DNA of 64,000 bases, from the NCBI GenBank assembly GCA_037957365.1, contig JARHVA010002005.1:2003501-2067500 (forward strand), read 5' to 3'. The notes beneath the pieces are model-generated. The model did no database searches. It was given only the letters and a program-made list of their open reading frames with translations, and was not told the origin of the DNA. Both the position numbers and the translations under genes were made by a program. Each line of letters opens with the position of its first letter. The first letter of the stretch is position 1. Below are positions 23,661-35,599 of the stretch, piece by piece. The stretch is from Torreya grandis. Taxonomy: Eukaryota; Streptophyta; Pinopsida; Cupressales; Taxaceae.

Positions 23661-23859
23661 TCTTAAATCTCATTTATCGAACTTATACAGACTTCTCTAC
23701 TTCATCATAATCATCTTATGCAGCTCTTGTTTGAAATGAACATCACTCATCCTCCCCTAGCAAGATATGAAGCCACCTTATCTGAATTAAAAGATAGCAT
23801 TTTACAATAGTGTAAAGAGATGTCCATACACATTAATGAAATAATGGACAATTCTCTTT

Positions 23860-24330
23860 CCCTCAAATTCCCCATTTATTCTATGATATTCGATGAGATT
23901 ATGCTTCGTGTGGATGATACTCCCTTTTTTATTAGTGTCTAAATTGGTGATATCCAATTCAAGTGTGCCTTGATTGATGATGGTTCAAGAACTTTTGTTT
24001 CCTCTCTAAATTTTATTAAAACCCTTGGATATTTTGATTGTAATCTTAAGTCCACATGCAACATGTGTTAAGGCTATAATTGAAGGCAAATGCCTCCCTT
24101 AGGCTGTGTGTGTATCCCTATCACCATCCCACTTGTCATTATTCATTTAAAGGTGATGATATGAAAATTTAATATATACTATAACATTTTTCTTAGTAAA
24201 CCATGGACTCATCACATGAGAGCAGTTGCCTCTTCCACTTACCAATGTGTCAAATTTACTCACAATGGAGCAATCTATAAGATTCAAGGTGACACTAACC
24301 CTTAGAATTTTGAATAATTATAATACCATG
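23860..24330 (+). pseudogene. O aspartic protease (broken)
   Basis: It shows CALIDDGSRTFVSSLNFIKTLG, with DDG as the active-site triad, as in Tat-like elements. It ends with FLSKPWTHHMRAVASSTYQC-VKF and a following NGAIYKIQGD block. These match the 'LLGRPWIH...AV.ST.HQ..KF..NG....I.GD' end of plant retropepsins. A stop (TAA) precedes IGDIQFKC and two frameshifts lie in the middle. No RT follows it. Confidence 0.85.
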
Positions 24331-24883
24331 GTGTATTCAAGATTCCAAACCTTGAACCCTTACCAAGCATTCCTTTTCATGAATCTCAATGGTTTAACTT
24401 TCCTTTCAACTCCCCTTGAGGTTATAATGGTCACCCCAAAATCATCACAAATATACCACCTAACCTCCTAGATTTAGATGACAATGAGCTTGATAAGATC
24501 AATCTCAATATAAAACTTTAGATCTCTCACCTCATATCCTTTCCTAGATTTCATTTTCTCTAAATCCATGTTCCCATCAACCACCTAGTGATGATACACC
24601 CATCATCTTAGCTAAGACTTGACACTCCATTCATCACACCACATCAAATGATAAGGTCATCCCTACCTATGCCATTTATCTTCATACACCTAAATATGAT
24701 GATGATTATACCTTAGATGATACATTCTTAAGAGGTCTTGTTTAGGCCTGAGATGCTAAAAGTATTCATTATTATTCCTTTTTGCTTTAATCTTTATTAT
24801 ACATCTTATAACATTCCATCTTATATGATTCCTAATTTTAGCATTTTCCATCTTGTTTATAGGGTATAAATGGTTCACCCACC

Positions 24884-25900
24884 TTCAATTTTTGAAGAGC
24901 CTCATAGGATTATGCTTATGGATCATGCTATGACTAGTCCCTATCACTTTGCTAGATACTAAGATAGTTGAGTTATCCCTAAGATGTTTGCAACTATCCT
25001 TCAGCCTCCTGTGCATCCTTCCCCTCCCTTAGTTAAGACCATTTTGGATCCTATCCTCAATCCCTCTCTAGCCAAGTCTCTTCCTATTTTAGATCCTAAT
25101 TTTCCTTCAGTCGAGCCTCACCCAGTTTCTTTACCAACCCTACCTTCCCTTGGTGATGGTTTGATCCCTTTACTGGATCTTGTTCCTTTACCCACCAAAT
25201 GGGACGATCAACCATATTGTGATAGTCATAAAGTTTCCATTCATTAGAATAGATATTATTCATTACACTAGTTATTTATAGCTTCCATTTCCACTCCCTC
25301 TATTAGTACACTTACAAATTCTACTAACAAGCATATCTATTGCTTCCATGAAATAAATAATCATTCCTCCACACATTATCATAATTTATAGCAATATATT
25401 GACACCTTACATCCCACCATTCCTCATCCCATAAAAGAGGCTCTACCTCCACTAAAAGTATTACCTAAATATCTTCCAAAATTTAGAGAGGTATATTGTC
25501 TCTAGAACCAATGTACTACTCATGACACTGATCATTAGTATATCCTTTAGTATCATCTCAAACATCACCTCATGACCATTTCTACACCTACTACCCTTCC
25601 TACCATAGGTCACCCTCATAAGAAGCCCCCCATTTATTCTCTTATGGCTCTACCACCTATGGTCCATTCTCCACCTACTATTTTTCCACTTGTGATTCCA
25701 TCACCCATGGATCTTCTTTTACTGATGGCCCCTTCTCGATTGGTGACTCCTTCGCCTATGGCCCATTCTACACAGGTGACCCCTTCACCTCCCATAGAAT
25801 TCATTCCCATTACTTTTTTTGAGCATCCCCTACATGATATTCCTCATCAACATGATCCTTTAGGAATTCCTTCATTTTCCATCATAGAGATTTGATGTGA
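24884..25900 (+). pseudogene. Pro/Ser-rich coding relic downstream of O protease
   Basis: Two open pieces (24,984-25,247 and 25,572-25,895) are very rich in Pro, Ser and Leu (e.g. PPVHPSPPLVKTI, repeated SPMA/TPSP units). Between them lies a readable piece with KVLPKYLPKFREVYCL and H-rich spacing that might be a relic of a zinc knuckle. I do not recognise a family. The composition suggests a disordered linker, perhaps the region that normally joins PRO and RT. RT itself is absent. Confidence 0.45.
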
Positions 25901-28900
25901 AGTATTTTCTCAACTTTCCTTGAAGATCGATGAGACTTCAGTTGTAGTCTGAGTTCAGCTTCATAGAGACTTATCATATGTTATGGATAATGTATGTGGA
26001 TAAGTATATCAATATTTATGAACTCAATCATGGTGTTTTTTCATTTCTTTCTTCATTTGTATTGGATGTGTGCTCTAACTTTACATTTATCTATTTTATA
26101 TCATTTGACATTGTGTCAACTTATTATCTATCTTATATGATGACTTTTATTCTCACTAAATGTTTCTTATGATGTTATTTTTCACAAGTTCCTTTTCTAT
26201 GGTTATCTAGTTCTCTTTCATAATTATTTTCTACCTTATCTCTCTATAAACATAGATAATTGTTATTGTGACTTGTTTAGACAAACCTTGCTCCCTTTAG
26301 TCATTCCTTATTTACCATGTGATTAGCTAATAAATAATTCATCTCATTATAATATCTTGCTATTGGTGTAATTTGTATATCCATTTATTACCCTTATTTC
26401 CTTTCACAAACTAAGCATACACATGGTTGAAACTTGGGATAACATGTTGGTTCATCATTAAGCCCAAGTTTTCTAGTCAATCATGTCTTTGGATACTTAG
26501 CTTCCTTTAGCCTAAGCCTAAATCTCATTCATGTGTATAAATTTATCTCACATGATTTATCATTTCATATCCATATGAAGGAGGAATCTCAAAATCCATA
26601 AACATTCAAAATCCAACTCATTTAATAAAAGACAATAATCTAAAAGGCAACATTCAAAATTTTCAAAAGTTAAATCACACTAAAATATGTGATTCAAAGC
26701 ATATCTCCTTTTTCTAATTGAATCTCAAACTCAAAATTTTGCCTCATGCTAGATTCAAGGTCCATTAGGGTATGGTAGGCTAGTATATTGGAAAAAGAGA
26801 AAAACAAATATTTTAGTGCTACTTACTTTCTCATGTAAGTATCCAATCTTCACAATAGACTGATGGCTCTATAAGGGGTCTTCAAGAATGGGGAACATGT
26901 TCTAGGAAGGTAAATCCATTTTAATTTTCTTGTTCAAAATAACAAACATGATTGATCTTATTACCACATTTATTTTCATACATATCTTTGTGCCTATAGT
27001 GAACATGATTCCTTTGTATATTGATGGTCACTAGTCACTTAGTGTCTTTATATGTCCTTAGTGTTCCTCATATTTCCCAAGGCATTATAGTAAGATGCCT
27101 ACATTGTTATTCTTACATTCCATTTTTTACTCCCTACAATATTAATATTTTTCCTTAAGAAAATTATTTTGTTCATTGATCACTCCCCCATAAGGATTCC
27201 ATTTGTGAGTTGCAGTGTAAGACCTTGGATAAGACCAAGCCTTCCTCACAAATTACCAAATTTTCACATTACCATCCCAAACATCCCATTTTACCATATT
27301 TTACCCTTTTTAAATTATTTCCACCTCATTGGTTTTCCCTTTGTGAGTTACATTGTAAGACCATCGATAGGACCTGGCCTTCCTCACAAAATTTTCCAAT
27401 ACCCAAGTCAAAACAAAATTACATGTGTCAAATTTGAGATAAGTCATGATTGATTATGAATTACACATCATTGACATGCTTACCATCTTGATTTAGTATG
27501 TTTTATGATCAATTCATTGATATTTTACTTTTATCTTCTTATTTTTTGATTGTATGTAAGAATCTAACCATTTTTATTAAGTTTTTCATACTTTCCAACT
27601 TGGATTAGTTTGAATAATTTAAGTCCATTTTGAAGATTTTATTTCTCTTTTATACTTCCCAATGTGATTTAATATGACTGATTGACTTAATTGATTTATT
27701 TTTCTACCATTTATCATTCACAGGCTTTCCATTCTATTATATTATTTTCATTCTTCCCAACGTGATATAGTGTGATTTTACTTGTTTTAATTTGGTGCCA
27801 ATCTTTTTCATGGTTTAAAAACATTTTTTGTCCTCTTGTTTACCAATTTTTGGTTTATTATACTTAGTCATATTTTATTATCACACATTTCCCATTGTGA
27901 AATAGTGTGTGGTGCATTTTTTATGAATAATTATATTTTTCCAAATCCTTTTTGCCTATTTCATTTTAACCATGCATGTGTACTACATAATGTTAGAAAA
28001 GAAAACACTCCACATATATTTCCTATACCATATACAATAAGAGTAAAATACATGTGTTAGAATAAAATATATCCATGCATCAACAACCACAACCAAAATA
28101 TAACTCATGAGACCAAAATCCAATTGTGAAAACAATATATCTATATATATCATGTGTTCTATACAATGGTACAAAATATAAAAATACATCACTCTAGCTC
28201 TATGGTTGGGATTCATCATGCCTATCTCATGGCCTAACCAAACTACCCATAGATTCCTTGAACCACCCCCTCATGGCCTAGCCATGTTGCCCATAGATGC
28301 CTTGGACTAGCCCCTATACATAGTGCACAGTGATGTGGTTGTCTAAGATCTCAACCCTACTACCTATCCCTGTAAGTTGGCCACCTGGGTTTGTACTTAT
28401 CCTAGACAGATCATGGTAGCCATATAGGTAGATCTCTCCTAAGATAGGGCCTATCTAGCCTATACCTCTTCTACTCCCATCCCTACTAGTGGCTATAATC
28501 CATCTCTACATGTCTATAACTACCTTATTACCTACACCAATAGTTTAAACCAACATGACTGAGTTGGGGTAGATGGTACCATAGGATCATCTAGTGTGGT
28601 GGTGTCATATGGCATCAACACCCCATCTAAAATGTCATGGTGCATTAATATGACTAGGGATCCCCATCTAATATCCTCTATTATAGGGTTTAGAAAACTA
28701 AAACCTAGATAGATATTAGATCACATATACATCTCAAAATCTATCTATATGTATATAATCATATACAACTAGTATTTTATCTCAAAGACTAAAAAATTGC
28801 ACCATTTCTTACCTATCCTAGTGTCACCAACCATAGTCTCCCCATTTATTCATCCATCAAGCATAATCTCTCCATCAGATCATACCTTGAGCACCTCATC

Positions 28901-29279
28901 CATGGGTCACCTCCCTATCAAAGAAAAACATGGAATCACCACCTATGCATGTCATGGGGCTCTCCTTAGTGGTGCTTGTATCGACTGGGTTTGCCCTAGG
29001 CCAACTATTAGGTCATCCTACATGACCACCCTCATTTGTGATTGATCCTACTGATGGCTTATCCATTAGTGGTGTGTCTAAAATAGTCATTTTTCCTCCT
29101 ATTATGATGCCTATTATGGTACCTATTATACCCTAGCGTCCACATCCATTCCCTCTCCTCCTCTGACCACTGTATGTCATGCTCAACCAGTCTATGGTCT
29201 CACATGTCATGGCTTGATCTCTTATCTCTCAACTAGTACTCCTCTTTCTCCTCTCCCCCTCATCTTTATCACATGTTGT
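25901..29279. other. Long spacer in O without recognised gene
   Basis: No RT, RNase H or integrase motif was found on either strand. Short frames at 25,978-26,172, 27,169-27,453, 27,836-28,060 and 28,797-29,045 have no family signature. A 35-40 base phrase with GTGTAAGACC(T/A) repeats at about 27,190-27,250 and 27,330-27,390 (tandem-like duplicates). Part of 28.8-29.28 kb may be the C-terminal tail of the antisense mobile-domain ORF. Confidence 0.45.
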
Positions 29280-30180
29280 GACCAAAATTTAGGTAGTATT
29301 ATAAGAGTTATTAAGTGAAGGATTCCAAACTATCCAAGCAAGCATGCCACTAGCTTTGACTCTACCCACCAGGTATAGTGGCCCATGATCTACACTAGAC
29401 CCAACCTTGATATCATAATTCCCCAAAGGGGTTAAATAGTAATAATATGTGTGTAGGGATGCCACATAATCTCTCCTTATGTGATTGTCTATAGCACTAA
29501 AATGTGGGGCATGACTCATACTACCTAATCCTATCTCCATCTAGTAACCAAAGGTAACTTATCATTGACCACATGGGGCAACCTAGATGGTTAATACATC
29601 AAAAACCTCTCATATATCCATCCACTTAGCAACACCACTAGTTTCATGGTCTTCTTCCCTTTGGACAACATCCCATACATAACATGCATGATTTGGACCC
29701 AAATGATAGACCCAAAATATTAGAGTGCCCCCTAATCCAAAATAGACTAGTACAAGGCTATCACATATAATGGTACCTTGTTTGACTTGTGACATAACAC
29801 TCTTACTATCACAAGTCCAATCATAACCTTCTAGATATCCAAAATATGTATAATGTATACATTGAATAAGTTTACCCTCAGCACTGGGTAGATCTTATAT
29901 GAGCACATCACCCACCTGGCTAGTGTTCATATCTCCTCTAAATCATCTTATGTCCTTATTATCACTGGTGTCCATCTTATAGGTAGTTTAAGAAATTCAC
30001 AAATGTCCTCTAGTGTGATACCTACCTCTATGGTATCCTGATTCACCACCCATCATAATGTGTTGGCCAACTATTCCCATGCTCCAAAAAACATGACAAT
30101 GAGATCAACACTCAGTGGGATGCATCTCATCTCCATTATACCTCCCATTCCTAATGCAACCAATCTTATTTTATCCACAT
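29280..30180 (-). pseudogene. Plant mobile domain (aminotransferase-like PMD) ORF, antisense inside O
   Basis: The minus-strand reading starts near 30,150 with ALGMGGIMEMRCIPLSVDLI, then VNQDTIEVGITLEDICEFLK and LPIRWTPV. That is the N-terminal PMD pattern (GGLL.......D..LI.AL.ERW......F....GE.T.TL.DV...L.LP..G). Downstream, in other frames, come MHVMYGMLSKG and LLSGWIYERF, then RLP...LPLVTRWR, matching the late PMD block (L..W.WERF......P.........W). Frameshifts and stops break it. PMD proteins occur as plant host genes (MAIN/MAIL type) and inside transposons. Here the location between protease and 3' LTR, antisense, points to an element-borne ORF. The biochemical role is unknown. Confidence 0.8.
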
Positions 30181-31489
30181 ATGTCAAACACTCTAGAAAT
30201 TCTAGTAACAAATCATCGATCAATCACCAAAATCTCTAGTGCCTTTACAAAATATCAAACAACAAAGGATGTATTAGTTCTCCACATCATTCATAATCAA
30301 AATACATTCTTAAAATTTTCAAAAATCTAAGTTGGTTTGATTTATTTTCTTTATTTTTCGACCAAATTAACCTATTACAAATTAAAGCAACCCTATCCTT
30401 TGTCAGGGATATTAGATTAGCACTCACAATTTCAACCAAATCAACCTTTTCAGTACTAAGTTAGACTTTATCTAGCTTACTAGTATTAAGTAGGCCCCAT
30501 TCATCCTCTATAGTACTAAGTTAGCCACTTTAGAACAAATTAAGTTAGCCCACTAGTACTAAATCATCCCTTTCACTTAACCAACTAAGTCAGCCACCTG
30601 CTACTAAGTCAACCTACTAGTTTTTATTATTTTATGTAAATTAAGTCAACTTGGTCAACTTTTTTCATTCACAAAAATAAATTTTTAAATAATTACCATA
30701 AATTCCTTGGGTATTTATTGTCTCGATCCCTTCCTACCCAATACCCCATTTGACCCCTAATGTCTTGTTAAATCTCCTAGGGTTCATTTCAGTGCCCATA
30801 TTTTGCCTAATAGTAAAATTTCTATAAATCACTCAATTTCAAATAAAAATACTCAAAATTTTGAAATTTTTAGTTGCTTACCTATGCTACACTCACTACG
30901 ATTGCTATGCATCCTCCCTATCTCAACTGTCATCTCCTCACCATTTCGGCTCTCTAGGTTCTCACTAGGTCTATCAAAGCTATATTTTTCTTAGAATAGT
31001 AAATAATACCAAATGAATTATTTTTCACATTATTTATATTTACTATTCCAAAATTATCTACCCTTCAAATATTTACCACCATATTTCTTATTTTGCTCAT
31101 ATCCTTATCTCTACTAACTCTTTTTCCAAACCATAAAATATGTTGGAATATTGATGTCATAAAGAATATTTTCAACTATTATATGTACATATTTCAAAAT
31201 TTTCATTTTTTCTCTTTTTCACTATTCTCTACATGTTTGTCAAATGTTCCTCATATTTGGACACCTTCACATTTCTCACATCTCCTTCTTTATCTACAAC
31301 ACTAAGGTAAGTAAAGGTATGTGTTTTTCAATTTTGTCCTTTCACTTATCCTATTTTCTCTTTACTACACTTTATTCAACTTCAACATTATGTGTCGCTA
31401 TGTTCTTTTTCTAAAGCACCATCCTATATTATACCTATATGACATGTGATGAGATTTGAGTGTGGCATATGTATACACATAATATTTTC
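30181..31489. other. 3' untranslated part of O
   Basis: No gene seen. It contains CTAGTACTAAGT/AAGTCAACC-type short repeats around 30,420-30,660, similar in style to the leader at 9.5-9.9 kb. No clear polypurine tract precedes the right LTR. Confidence 0.45.
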
Positions 31490-32580
31490 AAACTTTATCA
31501 ATTACTGAAGCATTTTATCTTGCAAGAACTTGTCAAGTCTAAATCTCTCTAAGTTCATGCCCTAAGGGGTATACCAGGAAAGGGGTGGGTAGAACTTTGG
31601 TGCTTCATAGGATTTATCTCCTAAAACCATTCCCCTAAGATTTGCCTCCTATTTTTCACCCTCATCTAGTATTTTATGAACTTCATTAGCCCTTCCCTAA
31701 CCTAGAACCCCTCTTTGATGGTTTACATTACATAGTCAACCCCATCGACCTTGTATTATTATTGAAAAAACTCACTAGGGTCTAGGTCAGCCCCTGGTTG
31801 ACCTAGTCCATGACCTAGTTTATTTTTGTCAATTATGATACTAGGTCAACCTTATCAGCCTAAAATTTTAGAAGGATTTAGTGTTAGATCCACTTATATA
31901 AAAACATTCATTTTTCCATTTCTAAGAGAAGAGAATAAGAATTAAGATATATTATGCATATGCTTATCCACCATTCTACTTTAGGAACAAGCTTAGGGTT
32001 TCATAATTTATTTGGAGATACAAACCTTATCTTGTGGAGAAGTCTTTTAGATGCATTCATAGGTTGTGTAGACTAACAATGATTTATCCTTGTCATCTTT
32101 ATATACCACAACAACCTATTGAAAAACACCTTGGCCAAGGGAGAGATTGAGACTTAGTGGGTTTGTCTTTAAAGTTAAATATTCCCAACTTTATTCCTCT
32201 TTTGTAAGAGTAGATAGATATGCATTTTCAATTCTCTTCCATGAATTCAGATTCCATATACATTGACATGAGTATATGTATTTTATGCATGTTTACATTT
32301 AGTGTTTATTAACCCCACTTTGTTCCACAAACTTTGGTGAACACTAGATTATATTTTGATTTGCTTGTTATTAGTTTAGTGAATATGAAAACATAGGACC
32401 TAGTTAGGGTTACTACATAGTTTTGTTTGACTGGAGGCTTTGTAACCCTCCTTAGTGATATTATTTGTGGTAAAAGATCCCTTGGCTAGGTAATGTATCC
32501 CCAATTGAAAGTGTAAGTAGGATTTATCTTCTTTGATCTAGAATTGATTTGTAGATTTTTTACATTTCCCATTGCATACA
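31490..32580 (+). repeat. 3' LTR of element O (right copy)
   Basis: Direct repeat of 8,125-9,296, with small deletions near 32,490-32,500. The TATA-like TTATATAAAA is at 31,894. The end TTGCATACA is followed by CTATG. The left boundary is uncertain within about 30 bases. Confidence 0.72.
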
Positions 32581-32599
32581 CTATGAACACTCTTTCAAT

Positions 32600-33650
32600 T
32601 ATATATGCATCTTTCCCAAAGACATATATACACCTTTCACTTTAAGAATTTGGTTAGGAACACATTTTGAAAATACCTTAGTAGTTGCAAGGCCTAATAA
32701 ATTTGTTCTTCCCCCCCATAATATCCTATGGTCACAAGCTTAGGAGCCAACTCTATCCCAATGTTTTCTTTAATATGTATCAAGAGTTCTTGGTATACTT
32801 TGCTTACTATACTAGGTATAACATATTTTAGAATGTACTTGACTTCCCACTATAAGATGTTTATGTTACGTAGTCTTTTTTATTTAACTTGATATGTGCT
32901 TTAAACTAGTTTTGGTTTAACTTCCCATTTTGGTTCAAATAATCCTTCTAGGTCAAGATCTCCAACACTATCACTAGACTCTGTCAATTCCTCTATTATT
33001 CTATTTCATGGATAAACAAGATCTTTTTCTTGTTAACTAGCCTTATAATTGTGAAGTGTCACATTCAAATATTACACAACTTCATGATAGGATGATGCTT
33101 TAATTGTAGTCGCTAAGTCTTCAGTTTGTCCATGACATAAAAATATTTTGATCTTCTATAAGGAATTATACACCATTATATTATCATTTTCAAACACAAA
33201 TTTTTGAATAACATCTTTCTATACTTGTACCCAATGTTTGGTCTCTCTCCAACACTCTTGGTGCATATACTAGGTGATTGGTAGAGGTGATAATGCATGA
33301 CTAACAATGTGCACCCAATAACTTGGTTCTACTCCCTGAATAGTCTATATATCCACACACTAATGAATGTGAAACTTATGACATTAACCTTCTTGAAATA
33401 AAAGCATTTTAACTTCACAATAACTAGTAAATAGAATCTTGCACATAAAATTTCACATACTTCCAATAAATTTATGTATTTTTGTGCACTACCCACCAAG
33501 TTACAACATTTCCTTTTAGTGGAAAAAATATCAAGGCTTAGACTGAGGCCATTTTTAGCTCTTTGGGTAATATGAACAAGTCCTTGATACTGTTGTGCAC
33601 CAAAATCATAACATAGCTTGAAATATGCTTGACTAAAAGTAGTATTTATC
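32600..33650 (-). pseudogene. Unrecognised coding relic directly beyond the O insertion
   Basis: The minus strand can be read over about 300 codons with stops mainly at TAA/TAG: GAQQYQGLVHITQRAKNG (about 33,580), KDVIQKFVFENDN and HGQTEDLATTIKASSYHE (33.1-33.2 kb), TESSDSVGDLDLEGLFEP (32,960), SKVYQELLIHIKENIGIE (32,800). The consistent frame argues for real ancestry. I do not recognise the family. Because element A was cut at its RT N-terminus by the left edge of O, this piece could be A's gag/upstream region displaced by the insertion. That is inference from position only. Confidence 0.5.
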
Positions 33651-34156
33651 TAGCATATGGAAAGAGACCACACTATAATTCACAAAGGTGGGCAAAGATA
33701 AAACTACCATGGATGACCATTACACTAATTTGGATGCACTAGGCATTACACTCAATGAATCACTTGAATACAGAGACAATATTATGCTGAAGATGTAGAC
33801 TTGGAAAAATGAAATGTTACATAATACATTTGACAATATTCAAACAAGAAGGAACACATATAAAATGTAGGAGTTATATTGGGACATTCAAGTGAAAGTA
33901 TCCAATGCATAGGCTATAATAATAAGTGATGAAGGATGAATAAATATAAAGTTTTGTTTAGTTTCAAGTGTTTTTGTACACTAGAATCAACATGGTTAGA
34001 GAATCTATCATAGATTGGAAATTATTCAAAAATGATATCTCATTTGGATATCTCTATTACGTACATCATCTAGGAGCCTCAATTTGTTCTTCTAAACTAG
34101 TTACAACAAGAAATCAACCACAAGAAGGTTGATGTAGTTTCATATCCCTTTCTTTA

Positions 34157-34185
34157 TTGTCATGAAATTTTACATTTCATGACAA
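34157..34185. repeat. Perfect 12-bp palindrome with 5-bp loop
   Basis: TTGTCATGAAAT / TTTAC / ATTTCATGACAA. A decayed version (TTGTCATGAAATTTTAAATTTCATT) lies at about 60,277 in the B 3' region. TG...CA edges inside the palindrome suggest LTR-terminal inverted repeats, but no LTR pair was established. Confidence 0.6.
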
Positions 34186-34261
34186 CAACCCCAATTACAT
34201 TCATATAGGCAATTAGAGGTGTTTTAATGATAAGTACAATTATTATTATTATTTTTTTTTT

Positions 34262-34286
34262 GACTCCATATCCCAATGGACAAGGC
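34262..34286 (+). other. tRNA-Arg-like 5' segment (A-box), probably SINE or tRNA relic
   Basis: GACTCCATATCCCAATGGAC plus AAGGC resembles the 5' third of plant tRNA-Arg (GACTCCAT.GCCCAATGGATAAGGC), preceded by a run of ten T. No matching 3' half or B-box is found, so it is not a tRNA gene. Confidence 0.4.
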
Positions 34287-35335
34287 TTGCTTGTTTGAAG
34301 AGTATTAGAAGGTGGTCTAAAAAAGTGATAGATAAATTATTGCATGTGATATGTGTGAAGAATGGGCTAGCCATTGAACTATTCACAAAGATGATTGATT
34401 AATGTCACAATATCATCAAAGGAGAAAGTTTTCAAAAGTCAACATGGTTAAATTCTCCACCATTTTCCCAACCAATTATAAGTTGTTTATTTGTTTTGGT
34501 CATGATCTTTTTTTTCATGAACGTTTTGGTGTCCCCAAAATTTTACACCTCAAATTTTGGGATACCCCTTTAATTTTTTTGCATCTTCATCTTGTGTGTG
34601 TTAGTTGTGTTTATTGAGTTAGTCCCTTGAATAAGGAACTTAGGTTCTATTAGTTGTTTTACCTAATTTCTTATTTTCCTCAATTGCTCCTAATTTTTAT
34701 AGAAGGTTGAAAACATTTTTCCTAAAGTCATTACTAAAATCCATTTACACATCTCCCTCAGAAAATTAAAAGAAGTAGAAGTGATTTGGCTTACCCATAA
34801 ATTGAATTAGGTTCTGCATACTAATTTACTTATTTGAAAATAAGTAAAGTTGTTTCAAAAACTCAAGTTACTCATCACAGTCCAAACTAGGGTTATCAAA
34901 TTACTTTACTACACTATCTAAAATTAAGTAGAGTAACCTCACAAACCTGCTAAATACTTCCCAATGTAAATAAGGTTCTTGACATTGCTTTACTTTCACA
35001 CAATCTCAAGTAAAAGTAATGTGGGTCCTCGAACCAAAACTACTCTTCTTAGACCAAATCAAGATTGTCTAGTAACTTTACTACATTACCAAAATTAAGT
35101 TAAGCAGTTCCACAAACTCGATAAACATTGCCTAGACACATCTAGGTTTTCACCATTAGTTTAATCATATAAATCATAAGTAAAAGAAATTTGGGTTCAT
35201 GAACCTTAGTTACTCATCAACCTATACCTAATCAGGCTTATGGGAGCACTTAACTTCAAAGGTTAAAATGAGTAAGGCAATTCAAGAAACCCAACAAAAA
35301 GAACAAGGGATGACATGGTTTGCCACACTTGCAAT

Positions 35336-35348
35336 TATATATATATAG
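35336..35348 (+). promoter_or_regulatory. TATA-rich run upstream of G1
   Basis: TTATATATATATATAGGG lies about 260 bases before the first readable G1 codons. A TATA box of an LTR promoter is plausible but there is no independent support. Confidence 0.3.
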
Positions 35349-35599
35349 GGAAATTCCACCTCATTCCTACTTGTTAGCCAAGTCATTCAAATAAGTAATC
35401 ATGCCTACAAACCCTGAGCCATACCATTTGAGCTTCTAGAACACTTTCAAGTGATTTCCTCTTTAACCCATTTGTGCTTGAGGTAAGTAAATCATCTGCT
35501 TGTGGTTTTTGTGTCTTTTTTTTGCATTTTTATTGATGTTGTTCTCTGCATATTTTTTTTTCACTACCATGATCATTTTTCTACTAAAGTATAAGACCA

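Larger units (their letters stand above)
8125..32580 (+). mobile_element. Element O: large Ty3/gypsy-like element with gag-pro and an antisense plant mobile domain, split by nested element N
   Basis: Two direct repeats of about 1.1 kb (8.13-9.30 and 31.49-32.58 kb, about 90% alike by eye) flank an internal region. A PBS-like site follows the left repeat, and gag and protease are read on the plus strand. A minus-strand plant mobile domain lies near the 3' end. Removing nested N (10 kb) leaves an element of about 14.4 kb. I find no RT, RNase H or integrase between the protease (24.3 kb) and the right repeat, so O looks non-autonomous or deleted. The right LTR edges are well fixed (TGCATATA / TGCATACA). 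The left edges and target duplication are unresolved: CTATG follows the right copy without a clean partner on the left. Confidence 0.7.
33651..35599. other. Spacer and putative leader upstream of G1
   Basis: No gene recognised. The ORF at 34,402-34,617 has no motif. It holds a palindrome at 34,157, a tRNA-like segment at 34,262, repeated AAGTAAAG(T/C)-type words at 34.8-35.2 kb (about 150-base spaced near-repeats of 'AAATTAAGTAGAGTAA...CTCAAACC') and a TATA run at 35,336. The region may be the LTR/leader of the G1 element. Confidence 0.4.

Noticed and set aside
34262..34286. tRNA-Arg gene
   Set aside because: Only the 5' third is recognisable; no anticodon arm, T arm or acceptor pairing.
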